DNA from: Ignavibacteriaceae bacterium
GTDB taxonomy: Bacteria; Bacteroidota; Ignavibacteria; Ignavibacteriales; Ignavibacteriaceae
Length of the DNA stretch: 35,187 nt
Reading direction: 5' to 3'
Assembly (NCBI GenBank): GCA_013388515.1
Contig: JACAFC010000253.1
Location: 1-35,187, forward strand
The translations under genes and the position numbers were made by a program. This document shows, in pieces, positions 15,699-24,774 of this stretch. Below the pieces are notes generated by a model. It had not been told where the DNA came from and did no database searches. It worked only from the letters and a program-made list of their open reading frames with translations. Numbering within the stretch: position 1 is the first letter of the stretch; the number at the start of each line of letters is the position of its first letter.

Positions 15699-17096
15699 AT
15701 GAACTCAACCAAAAATAATCTTTTGTATTTAACCTGGATTGTTATTGTTTCAGCAATGGGAGGTTTGCTCTTTGGATATGATTGGGTAGTTATTGGTGGA
15801 GCGAAACCATTTTACGAAGCATATTTTGGTATTACGGAGCTGCCAGTTTTACAAGGGTGGGCAATGAGTGCAGCTTTAATTGGTTGTTTGGCGGGCGCTG
15901 CACTATCGGGTGTACTAAGTGATAAATTTGGCAGGAAATATTTATTAATAATTTCTGCAGCACTTTTTCTTTTCACATCAATTGCAACGGGTTTTGCCAA
16001 TACATTATTCGTTTTTGTTATTGCAAGAATTATGGGTGGAATGGCTATCGGTCTCGCATCCAATCTTTCTCCGATGTACATTGCAGAGGTATCGCCTGCA
16101 GAAGTGAGAGGGAAATTTGTATCGATTAATCAGCTAACAATTGTTGTAGGAATTTTAGCAGCACAAATTACTAACTGGATTATTGCTGAGCCGGTTGAAT
16201 TAGGAATTTCCAACTACGAACTATTAAACTCGTGGAATGGACAAACCGGCTGGAGAATAATGTTTTGGGCATGTTCAATTCCGTCAGCATTGTTTTTTTT
16301 GTTTATGTGGTTTGTACCCGAAAGCCCGCGCTGGCTTGCTAAGCGAAGAGGCAGTCACTCTAAAGCCAGAGAAGTACTTATGCGATTAGGAGGTGAAGAA
16401 TTTGCTGATAGAGAATTAAGGGAAATTGAGAAAACCCTAAGTGATCGTTCTGAAAAAAATAATTTTTCAATTTTATTTCAGCCACAACTTTTAGGAATAA
16501 CAGTTATTGGAATAGTCTTAGCTGTTTTTCAACAATGGTGCGGTATTAATGTAATTTTTAATTATGCACAAGAAGTGTTTAGTGCAGCTGGTTACAGTGT
16601 GTCTGATATGCTCTTTAATATAGTTATAACCGGAAGCGTAAATCTTATTTTCACTTTTGTTGGAATGTTTACTGTTGATAAATACGGCAGAAAAGCCTTA
16701 ATGCTTCTTGGTGCAGGCGGACTAGCTCTAATATATGCGATCATGGGAATTTTGTATTACTTTCACTTTCAAGGATTTCCTCTACTGATATTGGTAATTT
16801 GTGCAATAGCGTGCTACGCTATGTCTCTTGCTCCGGTTACATGGGTAATATTATCAGAGATATTTCCGAATAGGGTTCGTGGCGCTGCTATGTCCATTGC
16901 AACATTTGCACTTTGGGCAGCTTGCTTCATTCTAACTTACACATTTCCTCTTCTTAATAAATTATTAAATGCGCATGGTACATTTTTGCTTTATGGAACT
17001 ATCTGCGTACTTGGATTTTTATTTGTAATGAAAAAGCTGCCGGAAACAAAAGGGAAATCACTTGAGCAAATTGAAACCGAGTTAGTAACTAAATAA
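15699..17096 (+). CDS. MFS sugar porter (sugar/H+ symporter family)
   Basis: A 465-residue inner-membrane protein with about 12 membrane segments, of the XylE/AraE/GLUT-like sugar porter family. Signatures are GGLLFGYDWVVIGG in segment 1, SDKFGRK after segment 2, PESPRWLAKRRG before the central loop, QQWCGINVIFNYAQEVF in segment 7, DKYGRKALM in the second half, and the C-terminal PETKGKSLEQIE. It brings a monosaccharide into the cytoplasm with a proton; the exact sugar cannot be read from the sequence. The downstream DUF5107-TPR gene starts 11 bp after its stop, so the two should be one operon, presumably controlled by the divergent AraC-type protein. Confidence 0.94.
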   Translation: MNSTKNNLLYLTWIVIVSAMGGLLFGYDWVVIGGAKPFYEAYFGITELPVLQGWAMSAALIGCLAGAALSGVLSDKFGRKYLLIISAALFLFTSIATGFANTLFVFVIARIMGGMAIGLASNLSPMYIAEVSPAEVRGKFVSINQLTIVVGILAAQITNWIIAEPVELGISNYELLNSWNGQTGWRIMFWACSIPSALFFLFMWFVPESPRWLAKRRGSHSKAREVLMRLGGEEFADRELREIEKTLSDRSEKNNFSILFQPQLLGITVIGIVLAVFQQWCGINVIFNYAQEVFSAAGYSVSDMLFNIVITGSVNLIFTFVGMFTVDKYGRKALMLLGAGGLALIYAIMGILYYFHFQGFPLLILVICAIACYAMSLAPVTWVILSEIFPNRVRGAAMSIATFALWAACFILTYTFPLLNKLLNAHGTFLLYGTICVLGFLFVMKKLPETKGKSLEQIETELVTK

Positions 17097-17107
17097 AATG
17101 GGTAATA

Positions 17108-20100
17108 ATGAAACCAAATGAATCAATTAATGAAGTAAAAGCTTGGGAAGAAGATATTGTAATTCCAACCTACAAAGTTGGACAACCTGAAAAGAATCCA
17201 ATCTTTTGCGAAAGACGGGTTTACCAAGGAAGCAGCGGTGTTGTATATCCGAATCCAGTTATTGAAAAAATATTTAATGAAAAAGTAGATAAAATCTATC
17301 ACGCTTGCTTTTTGGAAAATGAATATTTGAAAATCATGGTCTTACCAGAACTTGGCGGACGTGTTCAAATGGCATACGACAAATTGAAGCAGCGTCATTT
17401 TATTTATTATAATGAGGTTATCAAGCCTGCATTAGTTGGGCTGGCCGGTCCTTGGATTTCTGGAGGCATTGAATTTAATTGGCCTCAGCATCATCGCCCA
17501 AGTACATTCGAACCAATTGATTTTAAGCTTGAAAACAATCTTGATGGAAGCAAAACAATTTGGTGTAATGAAATTGAAAGAATGTTTCGCACAAAGGGTT
17601 CTATTGGTTTTACACTTTATCCAGGCAAAGCATATCTTGAATTAAAAGTTAAACTCTACAATCGAACACCATTTCCGCAAACGTTTTTATGGTGGGCTAA
17701 CCCTGCCGTGCATGTTAATGAGCACTACCAGTCTGTCTTTCCGCCTGATGTAAATGCTGTGTTCGATCACGGAAAAAGGGATGTTTGCTCATTCCCTATT
17801 GCGAAAGGTAAATATTATAAGGTGGATTATTCAGCAGGGGTTGATATATCTCGTTATAAAAATATTCCGGTGCCTACTTCCTTTATGGCTGTAAATTCTA
17901 AGTATGATTTTATTGGTGGTTATGAACATGATACAAATGGTGGTGTTTTGCATGTTGCCGATCACCATATTTCACCAGGCAAAAAACAGTGGACCTGGGG
18001 ATATGGTGATTTTGGAAAAGCATGGGACAGAAATCTTACCGATGCTAATGGACCCTACATTGAAATTATGTGTGGAGTTTTTACTGATAATCAACCGGAT
18101 TTTTCCTGGTTAATGCCTTACGAAGAAAAAAGTTTTACCCAATATTTTTTGCCTTATAGAGATATTGGTATTGTGAAGAACGCAACTAAAGAAGCTTTGA
18201 TTAACTTTGAAATTGAAAAGAATAAGTTAACTGTTAAAGCTTACACCACGAGTGTTTATAGAAATGCAAGAATTGAAATACTTAACGCTGGGAAAATTAT
18301 ATTTAATGAGAAATATGATCTATCACCTAATCTGTCCGTTGTAAAATCTATACAACTGGAAGATGAATTTCACTATGATAATATTGAAATAAAAATATTC
18401 GATGAAAACGGAAATATTTTAGTTAGTGGAGTACAACAGAAATGCGAAAATCAAAAGCTGCCAGAACCTGCTAAAGCTGCAAAATTGCCTAATGAGATTT
18501 TACAAAACGAACAGTTATTTCTTACTGGACTTCATCTCGAACAATACCGCCATGCAACTTACGATCCAATTTATTATTACTTGGAAGCTCTTGCACGGGA
18601 TGCAGGTGATGTTCGTAATAATAATGCTATGGGTTTGTGGCTGCTTAGAAGAGGACAATTTTATAAATCTGAACAGTATTTTAGAAAAGCTATTGAAACC
18701 CTAACTGAAAGGAATCCAAATCCATACGATGGGGAACCTTTTTACAATTTAGGGGTTTCGTTGATGTTTCAAGATAAACTTGATGATTCATACGATTCAT
18801 TTTACAAAGCAATTTGGAATGCTGCATGGCAGGATGCCGGTTATTTTTCTTTAACACAACTAGATATTAGAAAGGGAGATTTTGCTAATGCATTAGACCA
18901 TATTGACTGCTCCTTAATCCGTAACTGGCACAATCAAAAATCTCGTCATCTTAAAGCTGTAATTCTCCGAAAATTAGGAAAAACCTCAGAAGCATTAGAA
19001 TGGATCGAGGATTCACTAGCAATTGATAACTTTAATATTGGCTGTTTGTATGAGAAATATTTATTGCTAAAAGCTGTATTAAAAACTGAGAACGCTAACG
19101 ATGTTCTAACTGAAGTAAAAAAGTTAATGAGAAACTGGGTTCATAACTATATTGAGTATGCATTAGATTACTCTAATGCGGGGCTTTATGGTGAGGCAAT
19201 TCAATTGCTATCAGAAATGATTTCTAATTCAGAAAAAGCCTATCCGATGGTTTATTATTTCCTTGGATATTTTGAATCTCGCTCTGGGAATAAAAAAAAT
19301 GCACTTGAGTATTACCTGAAAGCTGAAATGCAAAGTTCTGATTATTGTTTCCCAAATCGGATAGAGGAGATTTTAGCCTTAACTGATGCCCTTAATCTAA
19401 ATCCTAAAGATAGTAAGGCTCTCTATTACCTCGGTAATTTCTGGTATGCAAATCGACAATATGATGATGCATTGGTGTGCTGGGAGAAATCCACTAAACT
19501 TAATAGCACATTTCCAACTGTATGGAGGAATCTAGCTCAACTATATTTTAATAAATTGAAGAACTTAGAAAAAGCTCGCTTTGCGTTAGAGAAAGCATTT
19601 GAACTTAATCCTTATGATGCTAGGGTTTTAATGGAACTTGATCAGTTATTTAAAATAGTGAATGAATCGTTGTACAATCGGGAGACGTTACTCGAAAAAA
19701 ACATAAAGCTGGTTGAAGAGCGCGATGATCTTTATGTGGAATATTTAACCATTTTAAATTGCTTAAAAAAATATAATAAGGTGTGTCAATTAATTTCTCA
19801 AAGAAGATTTAATCCATGGGAAGGGGGGGAAGGTAAGGTATCTAAACAATTCTTAGTTTGCTGTATTGAATCGGCTAAAAAGCAAATCATAGATGGAAAC
19901 TATTCAACTGCCCTGGAGCTTTTGGCGAAAACAGAAAACTATCCGCACAATTTAGGTGAAGGTAAGTTATTTGGGATTAAGGAGAATGATGTAGATTTTT
20001 TGAAAGGTATAATTCACCAGGAGTTAGGAAATCTCTCAGAAGCCATTTTATTTTATAATAAAGCTGCAGCAGGAGGCGAAGAACTTGCGCAAGCTATCTT

Positions 20101-20467
20101 TTATAATGATCCGCAGCCTGATACAATATTTTACACCGGATTAGCCTGGAAAAAACTTGGCGATTTAGATAAAGCTGATTCTGTGTTCAATCGATTTATA
20201 AGTTTTGGTACCGAACATATGAATGACAAAATAAGAATTGATTATTTTGCTGTTTCTTTACCGGACCTGTTAGTATTCGATCAAAACTTAGATCTCAAAA
20301 ACCAAGTACACTGTTTGTATCTAATTGGATTGGGTTATTTAGGACTTGAAAGTTATGATCTGGCAATTGACTATTTTAATAAGGTATTTTCCTTAGATTG
20401 TAGTCATCAAGGAGCGATAATTCACTTGGACATGATTAAATTATTAAAAAGTATTTTCCGTAATTAA
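17108..20467 (+). CDS. DUF5107 and tetratricopeptide-repeat protein
   Basis: A 1119-residue protein without a signal peptide, so probably cytoplasmic. The N-terminal part (about 40-350) matches DUF5107, which resembles the galactose-mutarotase-like beta-sandwich fold: VLPELGGRVQMAYD, SGGIEFNWPQHHRPST, LWWANPAVHVNE, GPYIEIMCGVFTDNQPDFSWL. The acidic residues in GGIEFN and YIEIMCG are candidates for a sugar-binding or catalytic site. A beta-rich linker (about 350-450) leads to about 620 residues of TPR helices (for example LYYLGNFWYANRQYDDALVCWEKS). The conserved WEGGEGKV near 905 also belongs to this family. Its place in an operon with a sugar porter beside an AraC regulator suggests a role in handling imported sugar; whether it is an enzyme or a scaffold is not known. 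Confidence 0.88.
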   Translation: MKPNESINEVKAWEEDIVIPTYKVGQPEKNPIFCERRVYQGSSGVVYPNPVIEKIFNEKVDKIYHACFLENEYLKIMVLPELGGRVQMAYDKLKQRHFIYYNEVIKPALVGLAGPWISGGIEFNWPQHHRPSTFEPIDFKLENNLDGSKTIWCNEIERMFRTKGSIGFTLYPGKAYLELKVKLYNRTPFPQTFLWWANPAVHVNEHYQSVFPPDVNAVFDHGKRDVCSFPIAKGKYYKVDYSAGVDISRYKNIPVPTSFMAVNSKYDFIGGYEHDTNGGVLHVADHHISPGKKQWTWGYGDFGKAWDRNLTDANGPYIEIMCGVFTDNQPDFSWLMPYEEKSFTQYFLPYRDIGIVKNATKEALINFEIEKNKLTVKAYTTSVYRNARIEILNAGKIIFNEKYDLSPNLSVVKSIQLEDEFHYDNIEIKIFDENGNILVSGVQQKCENQKLPEPAKAAKLPNEILQNEQLFLTGLHLEQYRHATYDPIYYYLEALARDAGDVRNNNAMGLWLLRRGQFYKSEQYFRKAIETLTERNPNPYDGEPFYNLGVSLMFQDKLDDSYDSFYKAIWNAAWQDAGYFSLTQLDIRKGDFANALDHIDCSLIRNWHNQKSRHLKAVILRKLGKTSEALEWIEDSLAIDNFNIGCLYEKYLLLKAVLKTENANDVLTEVKKLMRNWVHNYIEYALDYSNAGLYGEAIQLLSEMISNSEKAYPMVYYFLGYFESRSGNKKNALEYYLKAEMQSSDYCFPNRIEEILALTDALNLNPKDSKALYYLGNFWYANRQYDDALVCWEKSTKLNSTFPTVWRNLAQLYFNKLKNLEKARFALEKAFELNPYDARVLMELDQLFKIVNESLYNRETLLEKNIKLVEERDDLYVEYLTILNCLKKYNKVCQLISQRRFNPWEGGEGKVSKQFLVCCIESAKKQIIDGNYSTALELLAKTENYPHNLGEGKLFGIKENDVDFLKGIIHQELGNLSEAILFYNKAAAGGEELAQAIFYNDPQPDTIFYTGLAWKKLGDLDKADSVFNRFISFGTEHMNDKIRIDYFAVSLPDLLVFDQNLDLKNQVHCLYLIGLGYLGLESYDLAIDYFNKVFSLDCSHQGAIIHLDMIKLLKSIFRN

Positions 20468-20481
20468 TGCTATAGTTTATA

Positions 20482-21135
20482 TTATTTTGTTGGGAAAAGT
20501 TCACATAGCTCACTTAAATTTCTAACAATATAATCCGGTTCATAACTGCGAATCACATCTTCACTCCGATATCCAAAAGTGACTGCGCACGATCGGACTT
20601 TTGCGTTCTTACCACATATAATGTCAAGTTCGGTGTCACCTACTATCAATGAATATTCGGGGCTAACATTAACTTCATCACAAATCATTAATAAAGGTTC
20701 TGGCGATGGTTTATGCGCAATTCCATTTCTTCTTCCCATTATAACATTAAAATATTTTGAGATGTTAAAGTGAGCCAATATTTTTTCAGCTTGATCCTGA
20801 GCTTTTGTTGTTAGGAGAGAAATAATAAAACCTTTTTTACTAAGGTATTCGAGTGTCTTTTCTGTATTGGGATATAACTGCGAATCGTTTATAAATGAAA
20901 AATAGTTCTTTTTGTAAACTTGAATAAATTCTTCAAAGTCTGTTACCCGGATATTCATATCTTCAAAGATATCTACGAAATGCATCCCAATTTTATCTTT
21001 GAAGATTGTTTCATCAAGATCATTCTGAATATTTAAGTCATTAAGTGATTTAATGGTTGAATTGAAAATTGTTTTATGAGAATCGACTAGAGTCCCGTCT
21101 AGATCGAAACAGATGTGATTAATATTTTTGATCAT
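20482..21135 (-). CDS. HAD-superfamily hydrolase, phosphoglycolate-phosphatase-like
   Basis: A 217-residue cytoplasmic phosphatase. Motif I is FDLDGTLVDS with nucleophile D11 and D13. Motif II is the Thr in SLLTTKAQ, motif III the Lys in AHKPSPEP, and motif IV VGDTELDI. A helical cap lies between motif I and II (about 16-85), as in Gph/PpaX proteins. Substrate could be phosphoglycolate, pyrophosphate or a sugar phosphate; the sequence does not decide. It converges on the DUF5107 gene with 14 bp between stops and may be a separate unit despite the sugar-phosphate link. Confidence 0.88.
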   Translation of the reverse strand: MIKNINHICFDLDGTLVDSHKTIFNSTIKSLNDLNIQNDLDETIFKDKIGMHFVDIFEDMNIRVTDFEEFIQVYKKNYFSFINDSQLYPNTEKTLEYLSKKGFIISLLTTKAQDQAEKILAHFNISKYFNVIMGRRNGIAHKPSPEPLLMICDEVNVSPEYSLIVGDTELDIICGKNAKVRSCAVTFGYRSEDVIRSYEPDYIVRNLSELCELFPTK

Positions 21136-21415
21136 AATGAAGAATAGTTTGACTTTTCTAAAAATTATTTAAATTTAATCATTGGAAATATATCGCCATT
21201 CGAATGATTGTCTGAGAATTTAGGAAGGTAATTCATCTGGGAACCTGTAAGTACTGTATAACAGATTAAACTTTCCCGATCTTATTACCTATTTGCTTCT
21301 TTTTCGGAAAAACACATATAAATTTATCGAAAAATAAGCATTATAGTTCCCTTATTGTGGTATGATTTTTATATTTAATAAATCACATCAATAAACAAAC
21401 AATAGGAGTATCTGC

Positions 21416-21838
21416 ATGAAAAAGGGTTACAAAGCATTTTTCGTTTTCTTTATATTTGTTTTTCTGGGCTTGAAAATGGAAGTTTTTGCACAGGAATTTC
21501 CTGTTATGTACTTCTGTGAAAAGTACGGTAAAAATGGAGAGGTTGGCATTAGCGATAGGTTTACCGTAGGTTATATAACGGTAGTGGTAAAATCGGATTA
21601 TAAGCTGAACTTAAGAAGTGTTCACATTCAATTTGATAAGTATGATTGCAGGAAGGATAAATTTGAATTCTATAAGAAGTTCGATTACACATTGGAACCT
21701 GATATGAAGTACGTTTACTTCTCTAAGAATGATGAAAGTGATATGAGCTTTGATGAGCCGGGATTTTATCGTGTGTTCCTTCTTGATGATGCAGATGAAA
21801 CAGTTGCCAGTGCAATTGTTGAAATTATAGACAAATAA
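21416..21838 (+). CDS. small secreted protein of unknown function
   Basis: A 140-residue protein with signal peptide (MKKGYKAFFVFFIFVFLG... cleaved near VFAQ). The mature 115 residues are beta-rich and hydrophilic, with phrases EKYGKNGEVGISDRF, YITVVVKSDYKLNL, DYTLEPDMKYVYF and EPGFYRVFLLDDADE that look like an all-beta, possibly immunoglobulin-like, periplasmic or surface domain. I do not recognise a named family. AGGAG at 21404-21408 lies before the ATG, and its own terminator follows, so it is a single-gene unit with 280 bp upstream that hold no gene I can see. Confidence 0.75.
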   Translation: MKKGYKAFFVFFIFVFLGLKMEVFAQEFPVMYFCEKYGKNGEVGISDRFTVGYITVVVKSDYKLNLRSVHIQFDKYDCRKDKFEFYKKFDYTLEPDMKYVYFSKNDESDMSFDEPGFYRVFLLDDADETVASAIVEIIDK

Positions 21839-21866
21839 GTTCCTAATTATTAGCCTTAAAACTTTT

Positions 21867-21914
21867 AACCCAGTTTTACGTGATTAACTTATCATTGCAA
21901 AACTGGGTTTATTT
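21867..21914 (+). terminator. terminator with AACCCAGTTTT stem
   Basis: AACCCAGTTTT (21867-21877) pairs with AAAACTGGGTT (21899-21909) across a 21-base loop, followed by TATTTT. It lies 28 bp after the small secreted protein gene. The same stem core is reused at 29582-29630. Confidence 0.85.
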
Positions 21915-21974
21915 TACCTCTAAAGAATTCCCCTTCTTTTAATAAATTTGCACATCACAAAACTAAACTAAGTA

Positions 21975-22940
21975 ATGCCAAAATTATATGATGTACTAAT
22001 CGTTGGTGCGGGACCCATTGGAATCTCCTGCGGTATTGAAGCTGTTAAAAATAAAATTTCTCATTGCATTATTGAAAAAGGTTGCTTGGTTAATTCAATT
22101 TTTAATTATCCAACTAACATGACTTTTTTCTCAACCTCCGATCGGTTGGAAATTGGAGATGTTCCTTTTGTTTCCCACAGCGATAAACCAACCCGGCGTG
22201 AAGCCCTTGAATATTTTAGGCGCGTTACTAATTCGTGGAAATTGAATGTAAACACTTTTGAAACTGTAAATAAAATTGAAAGACACGATGGACTATTTAC
22301 GGTAACAACAAACAAGCAAAAGTACCTGGTTAAATTTGTAATAATAGCAACAGGTTATTACGATAATCCAAACTTGCTCAATGTTCCAGGCGAAGAATTA
22401 CCTAAGGTAAAACATTATTTTGATGAAGCACATCCGTATGTGTATAAAAATGTGTTGGTAGTTGGAGGCGGCAATTCGGCTGTTGATGTTGCACTTGAGA
22501 CTTTTAGAAAAGGTTCGGAAGTTACGATGGTGGTTAAAGAAAAGAGTTTAAAAGAGGGAGTAAAGTATTGGGTTCGGCCGGATATTGAGAACAGAATTAA
22601 GGAAGGTACTATAAAAGCTTTTTTCAAATCCGAAATTTTGAAAATTGAAGAAGAAAATGTTGAGATTAAAACGCCCGATGAAATCATATCACTCCCAAAT
22701 GATTTTGTTTTTGCAATGACAGGGTATCACTCCGATTTTAATTTATTAAAAAGCTTTGGAGTTAGTTTAACAAATGATGACCAAATGATTCCAATTTATA
22801 ACGCGGATACCTTAGAAAGTAATATTAAAAATCTTTTTCTTGCCGGGGTTGTTTTGTGCGGAATGGAAACTTCAAAATGGTTTATCGAAAATTCCCGCGA
22901 CCACGCTTTAAAAATATTTGAGGTAATTAAGAAACGCTGA
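21975..22940 (+). CDS. ypdA: YpdA-family FAD/NADPH disulfide reductase (putative bacillithiol disulfide reductase)
   Basis: A 321-residue cytoplasmic flavoprotein. The FAD-binding GAGPIG is at 11-16 and the second Rossmann motif GGGNSAVDVA at 164-173 binds NADPH. Unlike thioredoxin reductase it has no CxxC active site; this and features such as NYPTNMTFFSTSDRLEIG and the C-terminal GVVLCGMETSKWFIEN place it in the YpdA/Bdr group, which reduces oxidised bacillithiol. This suggests a bacillithiol-type thiol system, but no bsh synthesis gene is in the window. It starts with little or no Shine-Dalgarno 61 bp after the terminator, and appears monocistronic. Confidence 0.9.
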   Translation: MPKLYDVLIVGAGPIGISCGIEAVKNKISHCIIEKGCLVNSIFNYPTNMTFFSTSDRLEIGDVPFVSHSDKPTRREALEYFRRVTNSWKLNVNTFETVNKIERHDGLFTVTTNKQKYLVKFVIIATGYYDNPNLLNVPGEELPKVKHYFDEAHPYVYKNVLVVGGGNSAVDVALETFRKGSEVTMVVKEKSLKEGVKYWVRPDIENRIKEGTIKAFFKSEILKIEEENVEIKTPDEIISLPNDFVFAMTGYHSDFNLLKSFGVSLTNDDQMIPIYNADTLESNIKNLFLAGVVLCGMETSKWFIENSRDHALKIFEVIKKR

Positions 22941-22975
22941 AATAAATTCAAACTAATGTTTGGTATAACTGGAAA

Positions 22976-23020
22976 TGTCACTCTGAACTTGCTTAGCTGC
23001 TTCAAGCAGGTCGAAGTATA
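22976..23020. repeat. interspersed GTCA-TCTGAACTTG type repeat
   Basis: TGTCACTCTGAACTTG is followed by the small hairpin CTGCTT-C-AAGCAG (22998-23010) and GTCGAAGTATA. The ends TGTCA-TCTGA and TCGAAG resemble a short repeat (TGTCATTCTGAAC...TCGAAG) that I recall from many Bacteroidota genomes; this is not checked. It lies 36 bp after ypdA in a 274-bp gap to the aldolase gene that has no other feature. Confidence 0.45.
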
Positions 23021-23214
23021 ACCCCCGTTTATTTCTGTCAGATTTTGGTATATCTTGTCTTGGCAGGCAAGCTCAATCTGGCAATTCAACTTCACTAAAT
23101 ATTATTAGGCTATCGTATTTAAATTTATCTTCTCATTTCATTGAATACCATTTCCATTAGAGTTATTTTTGATTCAGAAAATTCAATGAATCTTAAAACA
23201 AATGGAGAAATAAT

Positions 23215-24264
23215 ATGTTATCTAAAATCAAAGAGCTCTTAGGAAGCGAAGCTGATTCGCTTCTTTCATACAAAGCAAAATTTCCTAAAGAACAGCTTAC
23301 TTTGCCAGGACCGGATTTTGTGGATAGAGTGTTTTTATATTCCAATCGTAATATTAATGTTTTGAAAAATCTTGAGTGGATTAATCAAACCGGAAGATTA
23401 GCTGGAACCGGTTATGTTTCAATTCTTCCTGTTGACCAAGGAATTGAACATTCGGGAGGGGCTTCCTTCGCACCAAATCCAATTTATTTCGATCCTGAAA
23501 ATATTGTAAAGCTTGCAATTGAAGGCGGCTGCAATGCAGTTGCTTCCACTGTTGGTGTACTTGGAGCGGTTTCAAGAAAATATGCTCACAAAATTCCTTT
23601 TGTTGTAAAGCTAAATCATAACGAACTGTTAACTTATCCCAATAAGTTCGATCAAATTATGTTTGCAGGTGTAAGACAATCTTACGATTTAGGTGCAGCA
23701 GCAGTTGGTGCAACAATTTATTTTGGTTCAGAAGAAAGTGCTCGACAAATAGTTGAAGTAAGTGAAGCTTTTCAGTATGCACATGAATTAGGAATGGCTA
23801 CAATTCTTTGGTGCTACCTTAGAAACCCGGCATTTAAGACTAAAGAAAAAGACTATCATGTTGCTGCTGATCTAACCGGACAAGCAAATCACCTTGGTGT
23901 TACTATTGAAGCTGATATTATCAAACAAAAGCTTCCAGAAAATAATGGCGGCTATGATGCAGTTAAATTTGGTAAAACCCATAAAAAAGTTTATTCCGAG
24001 TTAAGCTCAGATCATCCAATCGATTTAACACGTTACCAGGTAATTAATAATTACATGGGAAGAATTGGCTTGATTAACAGCGGCGGGGCTTCAGGTGAAA
24101 ATGATTTTGGTGAAGCAGCAAAAACTGCGGTAATAAATAAGAGAGCAGGCGGCATGGGTTTAATATCGGGTAGAAAAGCTTTCCAACGTCCAATGAAGGA
24201 AGGTGTTCAACTATTGAATACCATTCAAGATGTTTATTTGGAAAAAGAAATTACAGTAGCATAA
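23215..24264 (+). CDS. fbaB: class I fructose-bisphosphate aldolase (FbaB/DhnA type)
   Basis: A 349-residue cytoplasmic enzyme that splits fructose 1,6-bisphosphate into two triose phosphates, or joins them in gluconeogenesis. Length equals that of E. coli FbaB (350). Family phrases are [64 protein letters not shown] and [13 protein letters not shown] near the C-terminus, where the phosphate binds. The Schiff-base Lys was not assigned with certainty. ATGGAGA lies 7 bp before the ATG. It stands alone, followed by a large stem-loop. Confidence 0.94.
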   Translation: MLSKIKELLGSEADSLLSYKAKFPKEQLTLPGPDFVDRVFLYSNRNINVLKNLEWINQTGRLAGTGYVSILPVDQGIEHSGGASFAPNPIYFDPENIVKLAIEGGCNAVASTVGVLGAVSRKYAHKIPFVVKLNHNELLTYPNKFDQIMFAGVRQSYDLGAAAVGATIYFGSEESARQIVEVSEAFQYAHELGMATILWCYLRNPAFKTKEKDYHVAADLTGQANHLGVTIEADIIKQKLPENNGGYDAVKFGKTHKKVYSELSSDHPIDLTRYQVINNYMGRIGLINSGGASGENDFGEAAKTAVINKRAGGMGLISGRKAFQRPMKEGVQLLNTIQDVYLEKEITVA

Positions 24265-24272
24265 TTACCTAA

Positions 24273-24324
24273 AGAGATGACATCTTTCTAAACGGCCATC
24301 CTTATATGAAAAGATGTCATCTCT
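24273..24324. terminator. large stem-loop between convergent genes
   Basis: AGAGATGACATCTTT (24273-24287) pairs perfectly with AAAGATGTCATCTCT (24310-24324) across a 22-base loop. It fills most of the 63-bp gap between the aldolase stop and the stop of the minus-strand cytochrome gene, 3 bp from the latter. T-runs are short on both sides, so it may be a bidirectional terminator or a 3'-end protecting element. Each arm is itself nearly palindromic. Confidence 0.7.
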
Positions 24325-24327
24325 AGT

Positions 24328-24747
24328 TTAAAGTGTTAGCAAATACTCCGCGATCTTACCTAAATCTTTCACATCAATATTATTATACGAAGGCATCATT
24401 ACATTAGGGTACTTCTCTTTGTAATCCTTAAATCTATCGGAGCTCATAAAGGAGTTTGGATTTCGGAGATAATTTATTAGCTGATCTCTAGTCCAAAATT
24501 CTTTAACACCAATTAAGCTTGGACCCTTAACAGTACCTGTCAAATTACTCCCATGGCAATTATAGCAGCCTACACGTGCAACTAAATCTTTGCCTGAAAT
24601 ATTTTCGGATGAAATGTTCGATTGAGGAACTGTATTCATACCTATTTTTGAATCCTGAAGTTCTTCCTGTTTAGTTGCACGCTGCAACAAAAACAATAGT
24701 ATAAACAATACTAAAAAAGCTGCTACCCAGATTTGAGGTTTTGTCAT
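24328..24747 (-). CDS. membrane-anchored c-type cytochrome
   Basis: A 139-residue electron carrier. One uncleaved membrane helix (about 6-22) is followed by a linker rich in Ser/Asn and a small class I cytochrome domain (about 50-139). Heme attaches at C61-x2-C64-H65 (CYNCH), and M118 in NVMMPSYNN is the likely sixth ligand. It would sit on the periplasmic side of the inner membrane. The SIMPL-domain gene ends 27 bp upstream in the same direction, so the two may be one transcript. Redox partner not identifiable here. Confidence 0.9.
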   Translation of the reverse strand: MTKPQIWVAAFLVLFILLFLLQRATKQEELQDSKIGMNTVPQSNISSENISGKDLVARVGCYNCHGSNLTGTVKGPSLIGVKEFWTRDQLINYLRNPNSFMSSDRFKDYKEKYPNVMMPSYNNIDVKDLGKIAEYLLTL

Positions 24748-24774
24748 TGGTTATTTTCGATTAGTTAAAAAAAT

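Noticed and set aside
19811-19845. Further copy of the GGAGAGGG repeat in the DUF5107 gene
   Set aside because: The G-rich stretch encodes the conserved family motif WEGGEGKV and has no palindrome partner.
21975-22940. Thioredoxin reductase
   Set aside because: No CxxC active-site pair is present; the pattern fits the YpdA group.
22796-23095. Minus-strand ORF of 99 codons over the end of ypdA and the gap
   Set aside because: It overlaps ypdA on the other strand, has no recognisable domain and runs through a repeat element.
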